A stretch of DNA of 54,370 nucleotides from contig NZ_LMTZ01000135.1 in the NCBI RefSeq assembly GCF_001456025.1, forward strand, positions 1-54,370. The letters are read 5' to 3'. The notes beneath the pieces were generated by a model. It saw nothing but the letters and a program-made list of their open reading frames with translations. It had not been told where the DNA came from and searched no databases. Source of the DNA: Mastigocoleus testarum BC008 (GTDB taxonomy: Bacteria > Cyanobacteriota > Cyanobacteriia > Cyanobacteriales > Nostocaceae). Positions 16,801-26,044 of the stretch are shown here, in pieces. Both the position numbers and the translations under genes were made by a program. Within the stretch, counting starts at the first letter, position 1. Each line of letters starts with the position of its first letter.

Positions 16801-18927
16801 TTGGAATATGTCCGGAAAATCCTCGCGGGTGAGATTGAAAATTACTCAATGGAGAAGCGCTACATCTGCAAAAACAGTTCTTTAGTTTGGATCAATTTGA
16901 CAGTTTCTCTGGTCATAGATGAAGGTACCCAAGAAGCAAAATATTTTGTTGCTGTCGTTCAAGATATTTCTATTCGCAAGGAAGCAGAAGCATCTCTCAA
17001 CCGTACTTCTGAAGCTTTGCAAGAAATTACAGAACGTTACGAACTAGCAGTTAAAGGTTCAGGAGATGGTCTTTGGGATTGGGATATTAAGAATAACCAA
17101 GCTTATGTTTCTCCAAGATGGAAGAAAATACTTGGTTACGAGGAGGATGAATTAGAAGGACACCCAGATCTCTTCTTTGACCGTTTACATCCCGATGACA
17201 ATGAGTGGGTACGTCAAGCTGTTGCAAGTCATTTACAGCAAGGTGCACCTTTTGAAGTGGAATGTCGTTTACAAAATAAAGCCGGAGAATACATTTGGAT
17301 TCGCAGTCGAGGTCAAGCTATTTGGGATAAAGCTGGTAACCCAGTGCGAATGTCTGGTTCTATCAGTGATATTACACAGTTGAAAAGAATTGAAGCCGCA
17401 TTACGTAAAGTAAATACAGAATTAATTACAGCTAAAGAAAATGCTGAGTCCGCAAATCTGGCTAAAAGTGACTTTCTGGCGAAAATGACCCACGAATTAC
17501 GGACTCCTTTAACTGCAATTCTTGGTTTTACTCAAATCTTAAACCGCGACCCTAAATTAAATAGCAATCAGCGCAAGCATTTAGATACTATTCTTCGCAG
17601 CGGTCAACATCTGCTCTCATTAATTAACGAAATTTTAGATATTTCCAAGATTGAAGCCGGAATGGCGGAACTTAATCCTGTTAGCTTTGATTTACATAAT
17701 TGTCTTGAGTCTTTAAAACAAATGTTTCAAGTCAAAGCTGAGGAAAAAGGTTTGCAACTGAATTTTGAGGTTGACCTAAAAATAACCCAACAGGTGATCG
17801 CTGATGAGGGTAAGCTACGTCAAATTTTAATTAATATCTTAGGTAATGCAATCAAGTTTACTAATTCTGGTAATGTAACTTTGCAAGTAACAGCAGATAC
17901 CAAAAATATAGAAATATCCGATCCTGAAAATCACATTCGGGATAAACAAATCAAAATACAAACAAGTAAAACTGAAGCTTATACAAATCTTCTTCCAAAT
18001 TTACGTTTATTATTCCAAGTAGAAGATACCGGTAGGGGTATTGCAAGCGAAGAACTAGATCATATTTTTGATACTTTTGTGCAAACAAAAAAAGATCGCT
18101 ATTCTCCCGATGAAGGAACTGGTTTGGGTTTAACCATTAGCAAACGATACATTGAGTTAATGGGTGGAGATATTCACGTAACTAGTAAGCTCAACCAAGG
18201 AACAACAGTTGATTTTGATATCCTTGTCACCACATCACTACCACAAAATAATGAAGATTTGATTTCCCAAGGAAACATTCAACGTTTAGCACCCAATCAA
18301 TCCCAAAATCTTATCCTGATAGCAGAAGATCAAGAAGAAAACCGTCAACTACTCGTACAGATACTTTCACCAGTTGGATTTAAAGTCATCGAAGCTGTTA
18401 ACGGTCGTGAAGCTGTCGAATTGTGGAAAAAACACCAACCACAATTAATTATTATGGATATGCGCATGCCGGTAATGGATGGTTACCAAGCTACTCGACA
18501 GATCAAAAGTTCTCCCCAGGGTCAAAAAACTAAAATTATTGCATTAACAGCGACAGCATTTGATGAAGACAGAAAACTCGTACTCGCAGCTGGTTGCGAC
18601 GAATTTATTCGCAAACCTTTTGAAGAAGAAGTTCTTTTAGAAACGATCGCTCATCACTTAAATTTAGAATACCTTTATGATGGAGAGCAATTATCTAATA
18701 AGGTTTCCCAGGAATCTCGTCAAAATTCTTTGACTCCTCAAAATTTTGAATTAATGTCTGCCGAATGGTGTCGTAAAGTAAATATTGCGGCTCGGGAATG
18801 CAGTCAAAAAACTCTTTTGCGACTGTTAGCGGATATTCCCGAAGAACACCATATTCTCAAGGAGGAACTTTTTAATTTAATTGATAAATTTCAGTTCGAT
18901 ACTATTGCTAATTTAACTAAAAATTAA
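13852..18927 (+). CDS. CheB-CheR-PAS-histidine kinase-receiver hybrid protein (first of tandem pair)
   Basis: 1691 aa. Order of domains: CheB methylesterase (about 18-205; S27 in GASAGG, QHLSPDF, SGTGSDGTHG) without its usual receiver; CheR methyltransferase (about 235-490; SVTRFFRD, ACATGEEAYSLA, TCRNVLIYM); a coiled coil of NEELxxS heptads (about 665-745); a PAS domain; a second coil; two more PAS domains (about 925-1045 and 1060-1180); HisKA with H1214 in MTHELRTPL; HATPase with GTGLGL; a receiver with D1536 in IIMDMRMP; and a short helical tail. CheB and CheR add and remove methyl groups on glutamates of chemoreceptors. Here they probably tune the kinase or the coil itself, since no receptor gene is near. 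Cytosolic, no membrane helix seen. Confidence 0.92.
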   Translation: MSPSIPNQQPTLSEQDNEFFVVGIGASAGGLRPLEEFFGNMPMDSGAAFVVIQHLSPDFKSLMKELLGRKTRLEIYRVEDGMELKPNSVYLIPPGKNLVIEGRYLRLQKQHRNQNKPNFPIDLFFESLGRNHAERAIGVVLSGTGSDGTHGLQAINEAGGVTMVQDPATAEFDGMPESAIATGTIDRILSPKELAQLIYRFVQSPMLGLNDTVFSGDRQQSVTSNLVLSWDSPKLEKIIQILGEYEQVDFSHYKISTLSRRIHRRCSLNGFNNLNTYIKHLQESSPERKTLYQDLLISVTRFFRDQQVWQFLENSIIPSILENVKSGEELRFWVTACATGEEAYSLAMLLDEAVTDLGKSVKIKIFATDIDRIALEKAGLGIYPETLANDISQERLERYFVRKEQSFQVARRLREMLIFAPNDLSKDACFTRMQLITCRNVLIYMQPQLQQHILRNLHFSLVHKGFLVLGEAETVGDFEGEFEQLHKTGKIYQKQRDVRLSLPMKGLDRVSKISQQQLGVKQVNVSLKERMLEASLNMFLGEQKSTCMLVSKNNQMLHLFQDLAKVLVFPTGSPTADVTKLVTPSLQLPLNTALHRAIRQQGPVLYTGIKLKEEDEDEPRQINLKVAYHQANKMTADFLMVLIEEDGLPVPAPKSDEFEASSEAQARLMEMEYELQETRENLQATIEELETINEEQQATNEELIASNEELQSTNEELHSVNEELYTVNAEYQAKIQQLTELNNDVENLLQTTEIGVIFLDKDLKIRKFTQAATIAISMMTTDVGRALSDLSYKIDCPNLLELLNQVITSKQAREKEVQLCNDDGTYMLMRIHPYRQEDGIVDGVVISFVDIGELKRAQEEIYQVNEALQESEHKLRQLNQELEQRVKDRTVALQTTNEELTREINVRKQVENSLRENRQNLHESEERFRATFEQAAVGIAQLAPDGRWLRVNQRLCDIVGYSEAELLRCTFQDITYPEDLDADLEYVRKILAGEIENYSMEKRYICKNSSLVWINLTVSLVIDEGTQEAKYFVAVVQDISIRKEAEASLNRTSEALQEITERYELAVKGSGDGLWDWDIKNNQAYVSPRWKKILGYEEDELEGHPDLFFDRLHPDDNEWVRQAVASHLQQGAPFEVECRLQNKAGEYIWIRSRGQAIWDKAGNPVRMSGSISDITQLKRIEAALRKVNTELITAKENAESANLAKSDFLAKMTHELRTPLTAILGFTQILNRDPKLNSNQRKHLDTILRSGQHLLSLINEILDISKIEAGMAELNPVSFDLHNCLESLKQMFQVKAEEKGLQLNFEVDLKITQQVIADEGKLRQILINILGNAIKFTNSGNVTLQVTADTKNIEISDPENHIRDKQIKIQTSKTEAYTNLLPNLRLLFQVEDTGRGIASEELDHIFDTFVQTKKDRYSPDEGTGLGLTISKRYIELMGGDIHVTSKLNQGTTVDFDILVTTSLPQNNEDLISQGNIQRLAPNQSQNLILIAEDQEENRQLLVQILSPVGFKVIEAVNGREAVELWKKHQPQLIIMDMRMPVMDGYQATRQIKSSPQGQKTKIIALTATAFDEDRKLVLAAGCDEFIRKPFEEEVLLETIAHHLNLEYLYDGEQLSNKVSQESRQNSLTPQNFELMSAEWCRKVNIAARECSQKTLLRLLADIPEEHHILKEELFNLIDKFQFDTIANLTKN

Positions 18928-19254
18928 CTTAACTAAATTAAATTAATTAAATTAAATTAATCAAATCTCTTGTATAAGATACAACTATAGTCTACTTCAC
19001 CAAAAAAATCACAGATTCGTTTATCATCATCAAAACCATGTAGAGAAATTACATGTAACGTCTCTACAATCCATCATTATCAATCTGATAGACTACTGCT
19101 AGTTCAGTAATAAATTTACATAATTATTAAATTTTCAATACCTTAAAATTTGCTTTATTTATATTTATTAAACGTATATCTAGGATAAATTAGATTACAT
19201 CACCTAAGTGCCTGCGGAAAGTTCAAAAAGATAGGACAAGAAAAATAAGACACC
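18928..19254. other. Gap between the tandem kinases
   Basis: 327 bp. It begins with a low-complexity aaatta run (about 18935-18965), then contains an imperfect palindrome at 19040-19067 (gtagaga, then tctctac, with a mismatched centre) related to the one at 2189. The second kinase has a possible ribosome binding site AGGAC upstream. No terminator was identified, so read-through is possible. Confidence 0.45.
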
Positions 19255-22200
19255 ATGCAATCTTCAGAATCTGGCGAACAACAAAATAATTCCTCTCAAA
19301 CAAAAGATTTTTTTGTTGTTGGAATTGGTGCATCAGCTGGTGGACTTCGTCCAATAGAAGAATTTTTTGAACATATACCCACTGATAGTGGAGCAGCATT
19401 TGTGATTGTTCAGCATCTCTCACCAGATTTTAAAAGTCTGATGAAAGAATTGCTAGGACGGAAAACCAAGATGGAGATTTATCGGGTAGAAGATGGTATG
19501 CGACTCAAGCCAAATTCTATCTACCTGATTCCACCGGGTAAAAATTTAGTTATAGAAAATAAATACTTACGCTTACAAAAGCAAAATCGTAACAATCAAA
19601 GACCAAATTTTTCCATAGATATATTTTTTAAATCCCTAGCTCAAGATTGTCCGGAAAGAGCCATTGCATTGGTGCTTTCAGGGACGGGTAGCGACGGTAC
19701 CCACGGAGTTAGGGCGATTCATGAAGCTGGCGGTTTAGCAATGGCGCAAGATCCTCAAACGGCAGAATTTGATGGAATGCCGACTAGTGCGATCGCAACA
19801 GGAGTTATTGAACAAGTATTATCGCCACCAGAACTGGCTGAAATAATATATAAGTGTCTAAAATCGCCCAGCACAACTACTGAATGCATATCGTCGGATT
19901 CAGAATTTGGTTTAAACTCAGAGAAAATTCAGCGAATTAGTAATATTCTAGCCCGCCACGATCAAGTTGATTTTTCCCATTATAAACCTAGCACCTTATG
20001 CCGACGCATTCACCGTCGCTGCTTAATCGTCGGTTGTAAAAATCTTGAGGATTATATCGATCTCCTAGAAGTTTTTCCGGAGGAAAGAGAGTCTCTACGT
20101 AACGATTTACTCATTAGCGTTACCAGTTTCTTTCGAGACTTTTCAGCTTGGGAATATTTGAAAATTAACGTTATTCCCAACTTGCTAGAAACGATTAAAG
20201 CTGGAGAAGAATTACGTGTTTGGGTAAGTGCTTGCGCAACAGGGGAAGAGGCTTACTCCCTGGGAATATTACTGGATGAAGCAATTGATAACTTGGGTAA
20301 GTCGGTAAAAGTGAAGATTTTTGCGACTGATATTGACAAACTAGCACTAGAAAAAGCTGCAAACGGTATTTATCCAGAAACGATTGCTAACGATATTTCT
20401 CCAGAGCGCTTGGAAAAATACTTTATCCACAAAGACCAATGTTTTCAAGTCACGCGGAAACTGCGAGAAATGTTGATTTTTGCTCCCCATGACCTTGCTA
20501 AAGATGCTGGTTTTACCCGAATACATCTAATTACTTGTCGCAACGTCCTAATTTATATGCAAACACAGTTGCAGCAGCAGGTATTACGCAATCTTCATTT
20601 TTCTTTATCATTGCAGGGTATTTTATTTTTGGGAGAAGCGGAAACGGTTGGTGAATACCAACATGAATTTTCCACAGTGCACGAAAAGTGGAAAATTTAT
20701 CAAAAGCGACGGGATGTTAGACTACCTTTGCCGGTCAGAGGTATAGAAAAGATTTCTCGGAATTTCAAGACTCAACAATCTGCTTTCCCACTAAATAATT
20801 CTCGTAAAGAACAGATGCTCGAACTAGCGTTTACTGGTTTTTTAGCGGAGAATAAAACAACTTGTTTGTTGGTCGATAGAGATTATCAAGTATTGCATAT
20901 ATTTGAAGATTTGTTAGGGGTGCTTAAACTACCTACAGGTAACCCCACTATGGATATTACCAAATTAGTGCTCCCAAGCTTGCAATTACCTCTGAATACC
21001 GCACTTCACCGCGCCAAACGGGAAAAAGGTCCTGTTTCATATATAGGTATTAATCTGTGTAAAGACGACTGCGAGCAAAGCGTTAACCTCAAAGTTAGTT
21101 ATTATCAAGGGAAAAAACTGGCTGGAGATTTATTGATGGTGGTGATGTCAGCACAAACGCCGTCACAATCAATCCCCGTTGGTGATCGCTTTGAAGCTGA
21201 TAGCGAATCTCAAGAGCGAATTATCCAACTCGAACACGAACTCCAACAAACCCGAGAAAACCTCCAAGCTACGATCGAAGAATTAGAAACTAGTAACGAA
21301 GAACAGCAAGCAACTAACGAAGAATTAATTGCTTCCAACGAAGAATTGCAGAGCACTAACGAAGAACTGCATTCTGTTAATGAGGAACTTTTTAGCGTAA
21401 ATACCGAACACCAATCAAAAATTCAGGAACTTACCGAGCTTAACAGTGATGTTCATAACTTGCTCGGGAGCACAAACATTGGTGTGGTGTTTTTAGACCA
21501 AGACCTGAAAATTCGTAAGTTTACTCGCGCTGCAACCCAAGCAATTAATCTCGTAGGTACCGATATCGGTCGTCCCCTTGCTCATTTATCCTACAACTTC
21601 CATTGCTCCGACTTGATGGAATTGCTCAAGCAAGTAATTGCGACTCAAGAACCCCAAGAACGGGAAGTCAAGATAAATAGTAGTGGAATAAATCTGCTCA
21701 TGCGGATAAATCCCTATCAACAAGAAAACGAACTAGCTGATGGAGTTGTAATAACATTTGTTGATATTAACGAAATCAAAAAAGTTCAACAAAAACTTAG
21801 CGATGCTAACGACGCACTCCAGGAAAGGGAACAACAGTTAGGGGCGATTTTATCCAATACCAAATCAATCATCTATCTTAAAGATATTCAGGGACGTTAC
21901 ATATTAGGAAACAAGTATTTATTTGAGGTCATTGATTTATCAGAAGAGGAAGTAATAGGAAAAACCGACGGCGAATTATTTCCCCCTCAATTCGCTGATG
22001 TGTTCTACGCAAACGATCAAGAAGTCTTAGATAAGGGAAAAGCTTTAGAATTTGAGGAACAACTGCTTATCAAAGACAAACTTCACACTTATATTTCCGT
22101 CAAAGCTCCGTTGAAAGATCCTGATTCGGGAATCGCATATGCAATATGTGGTATATCAACCGATATTTCTCATATCAAGCAGATCGAAGCCGAACTGCGT

Positions 22201-23712
22201 CAAGCAAATACACAATTAGCAAAAGCAAAAGAAGGTGCAGAAGCAGCAAATAAGGCTAAAAGTGAGTTTCTAGCCAAAATGACCCATGAATTAAGAACTC
22301 CCCTCAATGCAATTCTGGGTTTTACGCAAATTTTGCACCGTCAAGATAATTTCAACAAACAACAGCATAAATATTTAGATACTGTTTTACGTAGCGGTAA
22401 ACATTTACTGGATTTAATCAACGATATTTTAGACATCTCCAAAATTGAAGCAGGAATGTCTGAATTGCGCATCAGCGGTTTCGATCTGTACGGTATGATC
22501 GATTCTCTGGAACAAATGTTACATAATAGAGCTTCTAGCAAAGGTTTGCAGTTCAATATTCGAATTGATCGCGATGTTCCCCAGTACATCAATGCAGACG
22601 AAGCTAAATTACGCCAGATATTAATTAATCTCCTAGGGAATGCCATTAAGTTTACCAAGTCTGGTAGTGTAAATCTACATATAAAAATTGCTGAAAATTT
22701 ACTATTGAGATCGGAAGAAATAAAATCAGAAGAAATAAAATTAGAAGAAATAAAACTTCAAAAATCAACAATTAATTTTGAAGTTGAAGATACAGGGAAA
22801 GGGATTCCACCGGAAGAATTAAATCGGGTATTTGAAGCTTTTGTTCAATCTGGAACAAGTTATCAAACATTTGAAGGAACCGGTTTGGGCTTAGCAATTA
22901 GCAAACGCTTTGTCGAATTAATGGGTGGTGAAATTCACATTCAAAGTACCTTAGGTCGAGGAACAAAAGTCGATTTCGATCTCACTGTTACTTCCATACC
23001 TAAAGAAGAATTTACTCAATCTCTACCCAAAGGTCGTATTGTTGGTTTAGCACCAGACCAACCCAAACCACTTATCCTTGTAGTGGAAGATAACTGGGAA
23101 AATCGTCAACTGCTATTCCAAATCTTATCAGATGTCGGATTTTTAGTTATTACCGCCAGCGATGGTAAAGAAGCGGTGGAAAAATGGGAGCAACACGATC
23201 CTGCTCTCATTCTCATGGATATGCGTATGCCTGTGATGGACGGCTATCAAGCTACCAAATATATTAAATCAAGCGACAAAGGCAAGAATACCACAATTAT
23301 TATTGCTCAGACAGCCAGCGCTTTTAATGAAGAGAGAAAGTTTATGCTCTCCCTAGGGTGTAATGACTTCATCCACAAACCATTTCAAGAACAAGTTATT
23401 TTAGAAAAAATAGGTATTCATTTAGGAATTAACTTCATTTACCAATCAGACTTAAATCGATCTGCTTCCCCAGAAAATACTTCAGTCCCCTTAACTTCTG
23501 ACTCCCTTACTGTAATGTCGAAGGAATGGCGCAATAAACTTAATCAATTTGCCAGTACCTGCAATCAAAATGCAGTCATGCAAACCCTCTCCGAAATTCC
23601 TGAAACCCACAATCCCCTCAAACAGCGACTTTTTAAACTAGCATATGATTTTCAATTTGATACAATTGTTGGTCTAACCAAAATTCCTACCAGCGAAAAT
23701 GTAAGTAAATGA
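19255..23712 (+). CDS. CheB-CheR-PAS-histidine kinase-receiver hybrid protein (second of tandem pair)
   Basis: 1485 aa paralogue of the preceding gene, about 206 residues shorter because it has one PAS domain fewer after the coiled coil. CheB part: GIGASAGGLRP, VQHLSPDF and SGTGSDGTHG. CheR part: ISVTSFFRD, ACATGEEAYSLG and TCRNVLIYM. The NEEL heptad coil is nearly identical to its twin. Then a PAS domain, a PAS_4-like domain (about 865-980), HisKA with H1011, HATPase with GTGLGLAIS, and a receiver with D1322 in LMDMRMP. A 15-bp DNA repeat inserts SEEIK/LEEIK units at about residues 1153-1167 inside the HATPase domain. The pair surely arose by tandem duplication; the different PAS sets suggest different input signals. 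Confidence 0.92.
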   Translation: MQSSESGEQQNNSSQTKDFFVVGIGASAGGLRPIEEFFEHIPTDSGAAFVIVQHLSPDFKSLMKELLGRKTKMEIYRVEDGMRLKPNSIYLIPPGKNLVIENKYLRLQKQNRNNQRPNFSIDIFFKSLAQDCPERAIALVLSGTGSDGTHGVRAIHEAGGLAMAQDPQTAEFDGMPTSAIATGVIEQVLSPPELAEIIYKCLKSPSTTTECISSDSEFGLNSEKIQRISNILARHDQVDFSHYKPSTLCRRIHRRCLIVGCKNLEDYIDLLEVFPEERESLRNDLLISVTSFFRDFSAWEYLKINVIPNLLETIKAGEELRVWVSACATGEEAYSLGILLDEAIDNLGKSVKVKIFATDIDKLALEKAANGIYPETIANDISPERLEKYFIHKDQCFQVTRKLREMLIFAPHDLAKDAGFTRIHLITCRNVLIYMQTQLQQQVLRNLHFSLSLQGILFLGEAETVGEYQHEFSTVHEKWKIYQKRRDVRLPLPVRGIEKISRNFKTQQSAFPLNNSRKEQMLELAFTGFLAENKTTCLLVDRDYQVLHIFEDLLGVLKLPTGNPTMDITKLVLPSLQLPLNTALHRAKREKGPVSYIGINLCKDDCEQSVNLKVSYYQGKKLAGDLLMVVMSAQTPSQSIPVGDRFEADSESQERIIQLEHELQQTRENLQATIEELETSNEEQQATNEELIASNEELQSTNEELHSVNEELFSVNTEHQSKIQELTELNSDVHNLLGSTNIGVVFLDQDLKIRKFTRAATQAINLVGTDIGRPLAHLSYNFHCSDLMELLKQVIATQEPQEREVKINSSGINLLMRINPYQQENELADGVVITFVDINEIKKVQQKLSDANDALQEREQQLGAILSNTKSIIYLKDIQGRYILGNKYLFEVIDLSEEEVIGKTDGELFPPQFADVFYANDQEVLDKGKALEFEEQLLIKDKLHTYISVKAPLKDPDSGIAYAICGISTDISHIKQIEAELRQANTQLAKAKEGAEAANKAKSEFLAKMTHELRTPLNAILGFTQILHRQDNFNKQQHKYLDTVLRSGKHLLDLINDILDISKIEAGMSELRISGFDLYGMIDSLEQMLHNRASSKGLQFNIRIDRDVPQYINADEAKLRQILINLLGNAIKFTKSGSVNLHIKIAENLLLRSEEIKSEEIKLEEIKLQKSTINFEVEDTGKGIPPEELNRVFEAFVQSGTSYQTFEGTGLGLAISKRFVELMGGEIHIQSTLGRGTKVDFDLTVTSIPKEEFTQSLPKGRIVGLAPDQPKPLILVVEDNWENRQLLFQILSDVGFLVITASDGKEAVEKWEQHDPALILMDMRMPVMDGYQATKYIKSSDKGKNTTIIIAQTASAFNEERKFMLSLGCNDFIHKPFQEQVILEKIGIHLGINFIYQSDLNRSASPENTSVPLTSDSLTVMSKEWRNKLNQFASTCNQNAVMQTLSEIPETHNPLKQRLFKLAYDFQFDTIVGLTKIPTSENVSK
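22714..22758 (+). repeat. 15-bp in-frame tandem repeat in the second kinase
   Basis: About three copies of a unit near gaagaaataaaatca/tta, encoding (S/L)EEIK repeats. It lies in a variable loop of the HATPase domain where the sister kinase has an unrelated, longer loop. Five codons per unit keep the frame. Confidence 0.8.
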
Positions 23713-24341
23713 GTAGGAAAGCGCCCCAGGAGGGTCAAAATCGAAACCGTCCTTATGCAGGTTAATGCGATGGGGTGCTGGAGCACAACAAAAGTCAAAA
23801 TTAATTAAAACCCCTCCCAACTAATGAAACTAAAATATTTTATGACTTCGGCTAAAATCTTTGCTGTATAAGGCTTTAAAATGTGCCATTTAAAAAGAGC
23901 AAGGAGTCCACGATCCAAACAGCTAGTCATTATACCAAATCCGATTTTTAAAACCCCTTTATATTTTTTGGGATTTCTCCCCACACTTCCCACACCTCCC
24001 ACACTTCCCTCTCTCATTCTAAAAAGGGGTAATTAACCCGGACTTAGTATTACTTTACCCTGGGCACAATTGTATCAAATCCATTAACATCGAAATTGTA
24101 TATTTTGCACGCACATAGGCGCAGAACTTTTTAAATCACCTTTTAGAACATTCCAAAGTAAACGGGAAATATATCACATGCTTCATCACTCATAATTCAT
24201 AACTCATTTAACTATCCATCACCTCATCTGCACTTAGGTAAATCAAACAATAATATCTCGTACTACTGTTATTAAATACACTTCATTTTTGAAGCTAATT
24301 ATTATAATCTAAAGCCCTAGGACTTTAATTCAAAGTAAGTT
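23713..24341. other. Gap before the receiver-kinase gene; structured start, purine/pyrimidine tract
   Basis: 629 bp without a trusted gene. Just after the kinase stop, agcgcccca (23720-23728) can pair with tggggtgct (23771-23779) as a 9-bp stem (one G-U), enclosing a partly self-complementary 42 nt with no U-tract after it. At about 23978-24022 is a pyrimidine-rich tract (cacacttcccacacctccc) whose reverse complement resembles 52556-52612. Confidence 0.45.
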
Positions 24342-25817
24342 ATGGAACAGAAGTCGCAGGAGCCAGGGTTTAAGGGCGACATTCTTATCATTGATGATGA
24401 ACTAGATAATCTACGAGTTTTATCTACAATTCTTGAATCTTCCGGGTATCAAGTCAGGCAGGCGACCAATGGAGATACTGGTATTAGAACAGCAAATTTG
24501 CAACTACCAGACCTAATTTTACTCGATATTCTGATGCCAGAAATTGATGGTTATCAAGTTTGTCAACAATTAAAAAGCAACTCCACTACCTTTAACATAC
24601 CTATCATTTTCTTCAGCGCTTTAGGTATGGGAAATGACAAAGCAAAAGGATTTAGCGTCGGTGCAGTAGACTTTATCACTAAGCCCTTTCAAATTGAAGA
24701 AGTTTTAGCAAGAGTTGAACATCAACTTACGATTCGTAAACTACAAACTCAGTTAGAGAGAAAAAATCAGGAACTCAAGTTACAAAATAGTCGCTTACGT
24801 TCAGAAATTTATATTCGCGAGCAAACAGAAACAGAACTACGACGTTCTCAAGCTCAACTAAATGTAAGAAATCAAGAATTACAAACAGCACTGAGCAATC
24901 TTGAAAAGACTCAATGGCAATTAATTCAAAGTGAAAAAATGTCAAGTTTGGGAGAATTAGCTACCCAATTAGCACATGAAATTAACAATCCTCTAAATTC
25001 TATTTATAGGAATATAAAATATGTTTATGACTACGGTAAATCTTTGAAAAATATTATTGATATTTATACAAAAAGTTGTCAAAAAGAAAGTTGTTATTCT
25101 ACAAATAAAGAAACTCTTAAAGTCATACAAAATCACGAGCTAAATTTTATCCTAGATGATTACTCTCAAGTCCTTAATTCCATGACAAAAGGAGCAAAAA
25201 AAATTGATAAAATTGTTTCCTCAATGCTATATTTTTCCCGCTGCAATAAAGGCGAATTTAATCAGGTAGATATTCACCAGGGGATAGATAGCATTTTGAC
25301 AATTTTACAAAGTCGCTTGAATGCTCAAACAAACCGAAAAGCAATTCAAGTGAGACACAACTACAATAATGTTCCCTTAATTCAAGGTTGTAAGACTCAA
25401 TTAAATCAGGTGTTCATGAAAATCTTAGACAATTCTATTGATGCTCTGGAAGAAAAGCTAGAAATTGCTGATGATAAATTTGTTCCCATAATTAACATTA
25501 GTACCAAATTTACAAAAGCGAAAATTCATCAATGTAACTCACAAAAATTATCTGATAAAGTAGTAGAGATTTGCATTACTGATAATGGAATTGGTGTTCC
25601 AGCAAAATATCAAAATCAAGTATTTGAACCTTTTTTTACTACCAAAAAATCTGAAAAAAAAGCTGGACTGGGTTTATCGTTAAGCTACTTGATCGTTGTC
25701 GAAAAACATCATGGTGAGTTAAAGTTTTGTTCCAAACCCACTCAAGAAACAGAAGTACTGATTCGATTACCTTTATCATATTCCTCTTCTGAGACCCTCC
25801 GGGAGACCAATCTCTAG
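24342..25817 (+). CDS. Receiver-histidine kinase (response regulator hybrid kinase)
   Basis: 491 aa. N-terminal receiver (about 13-130; acidic pocket IIDDE, phospho-acceptor D62 in LLDILMP, Lys in TKPFQ), then a coiled coil (about 130-195), a dimerisation domain with H212 in LAHEINNPL and an HATPase domain (DNGIGVP, GLGLSLSYLI). The HEINNPL box is the type seen in soluble sensor kinases. This REC-HK order lets a phosphate from another kinase act on the receiver and change the output kinase. Lying downstream of the two CheB-CheR hybrids in the same direction, it is a good candidate next step in their phosphorelay, though a 629-bp gap separates them. Confidence 0.9.
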   Translation: MEQKSQEPGFKGDILIIDDELDNLRVLSTILESSGYQVRQATNGDTGIRTANLQLPDLILLDILMPEIDGYQVCQQLKSNSTTFNIPIIFFSALGMGNDKAKGFSVGAVDFITKPFQIEEVLARVEHQLTIRKLQTQLERKNQELKLQNSRLRSEIYIREQTETELRRSQAQLNVRNQELQTALSNLEKTQWQLIQSEKMSSLGELATQLAHEINNPLNSIYRNIKYVYDYGKSLKNIIDIYTKSCQKESCYSTNKETLKVIQNHELNFILDDYSQVLNSMTKGAKKIDKIVSSMLYFSRCNKGEFNQVDIHQGIDSILTILQSRLNAQTNRKAIQVRHNYNNVPLIQGCKTQLNQVFMKILDNSIDALEEKLEIADDKFVPIINISTKFTKAKIHQCNSQKLSDKVVEICITDNGIGVPAKYQNQVFEPFFTTKKSEKKAGLGLSLSYLIVVEKHHGELKFCSKPTQETEVLIRLPLSYSSSETLRETNL

Positions 25818-25892
25818 AAAGCTTATCAGATAATAAATAGGGCTTACTGTTAAAAAATTCCTTTGCTGGGGGTAGGGAACAGGGGACACGGA

Positions 25893-25996
25893 CTACCCCG
25901 CGCTAACACTCCGCTAATAGCCCCTTGGGTATAAAAACGCTGCGTATGTGCTATGCACACGCTATAGCTGCGCTACCTTACGGATCCGCTAACGTA
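25893..25996. repeat. GC-rich interspersed repeat
   Basis: Contains cgcgctaacactccgctaa, then acgctatagctgcgctacct and tacggatccgctaacg. The latter half matches the inner part of the element at 8189-8302. It lies between the convergent receiver-kinase and P450 genes, preceded by a purine-rich gggaacaggggac stretch. Confidence 0.65.
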
Positions 25997-26044
25997 ATGA
26001 CAATTATTTATCCGGAAATGATATGATGGAAATCTATTCGACTC

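Noticed and set aside
23805..24017. 70-codon minus-strand frame
   Set aside because: Its first part (GSVGGVGSVG) comes from the pyrimidine-rich tract; no ribosome binding site or family likeness.
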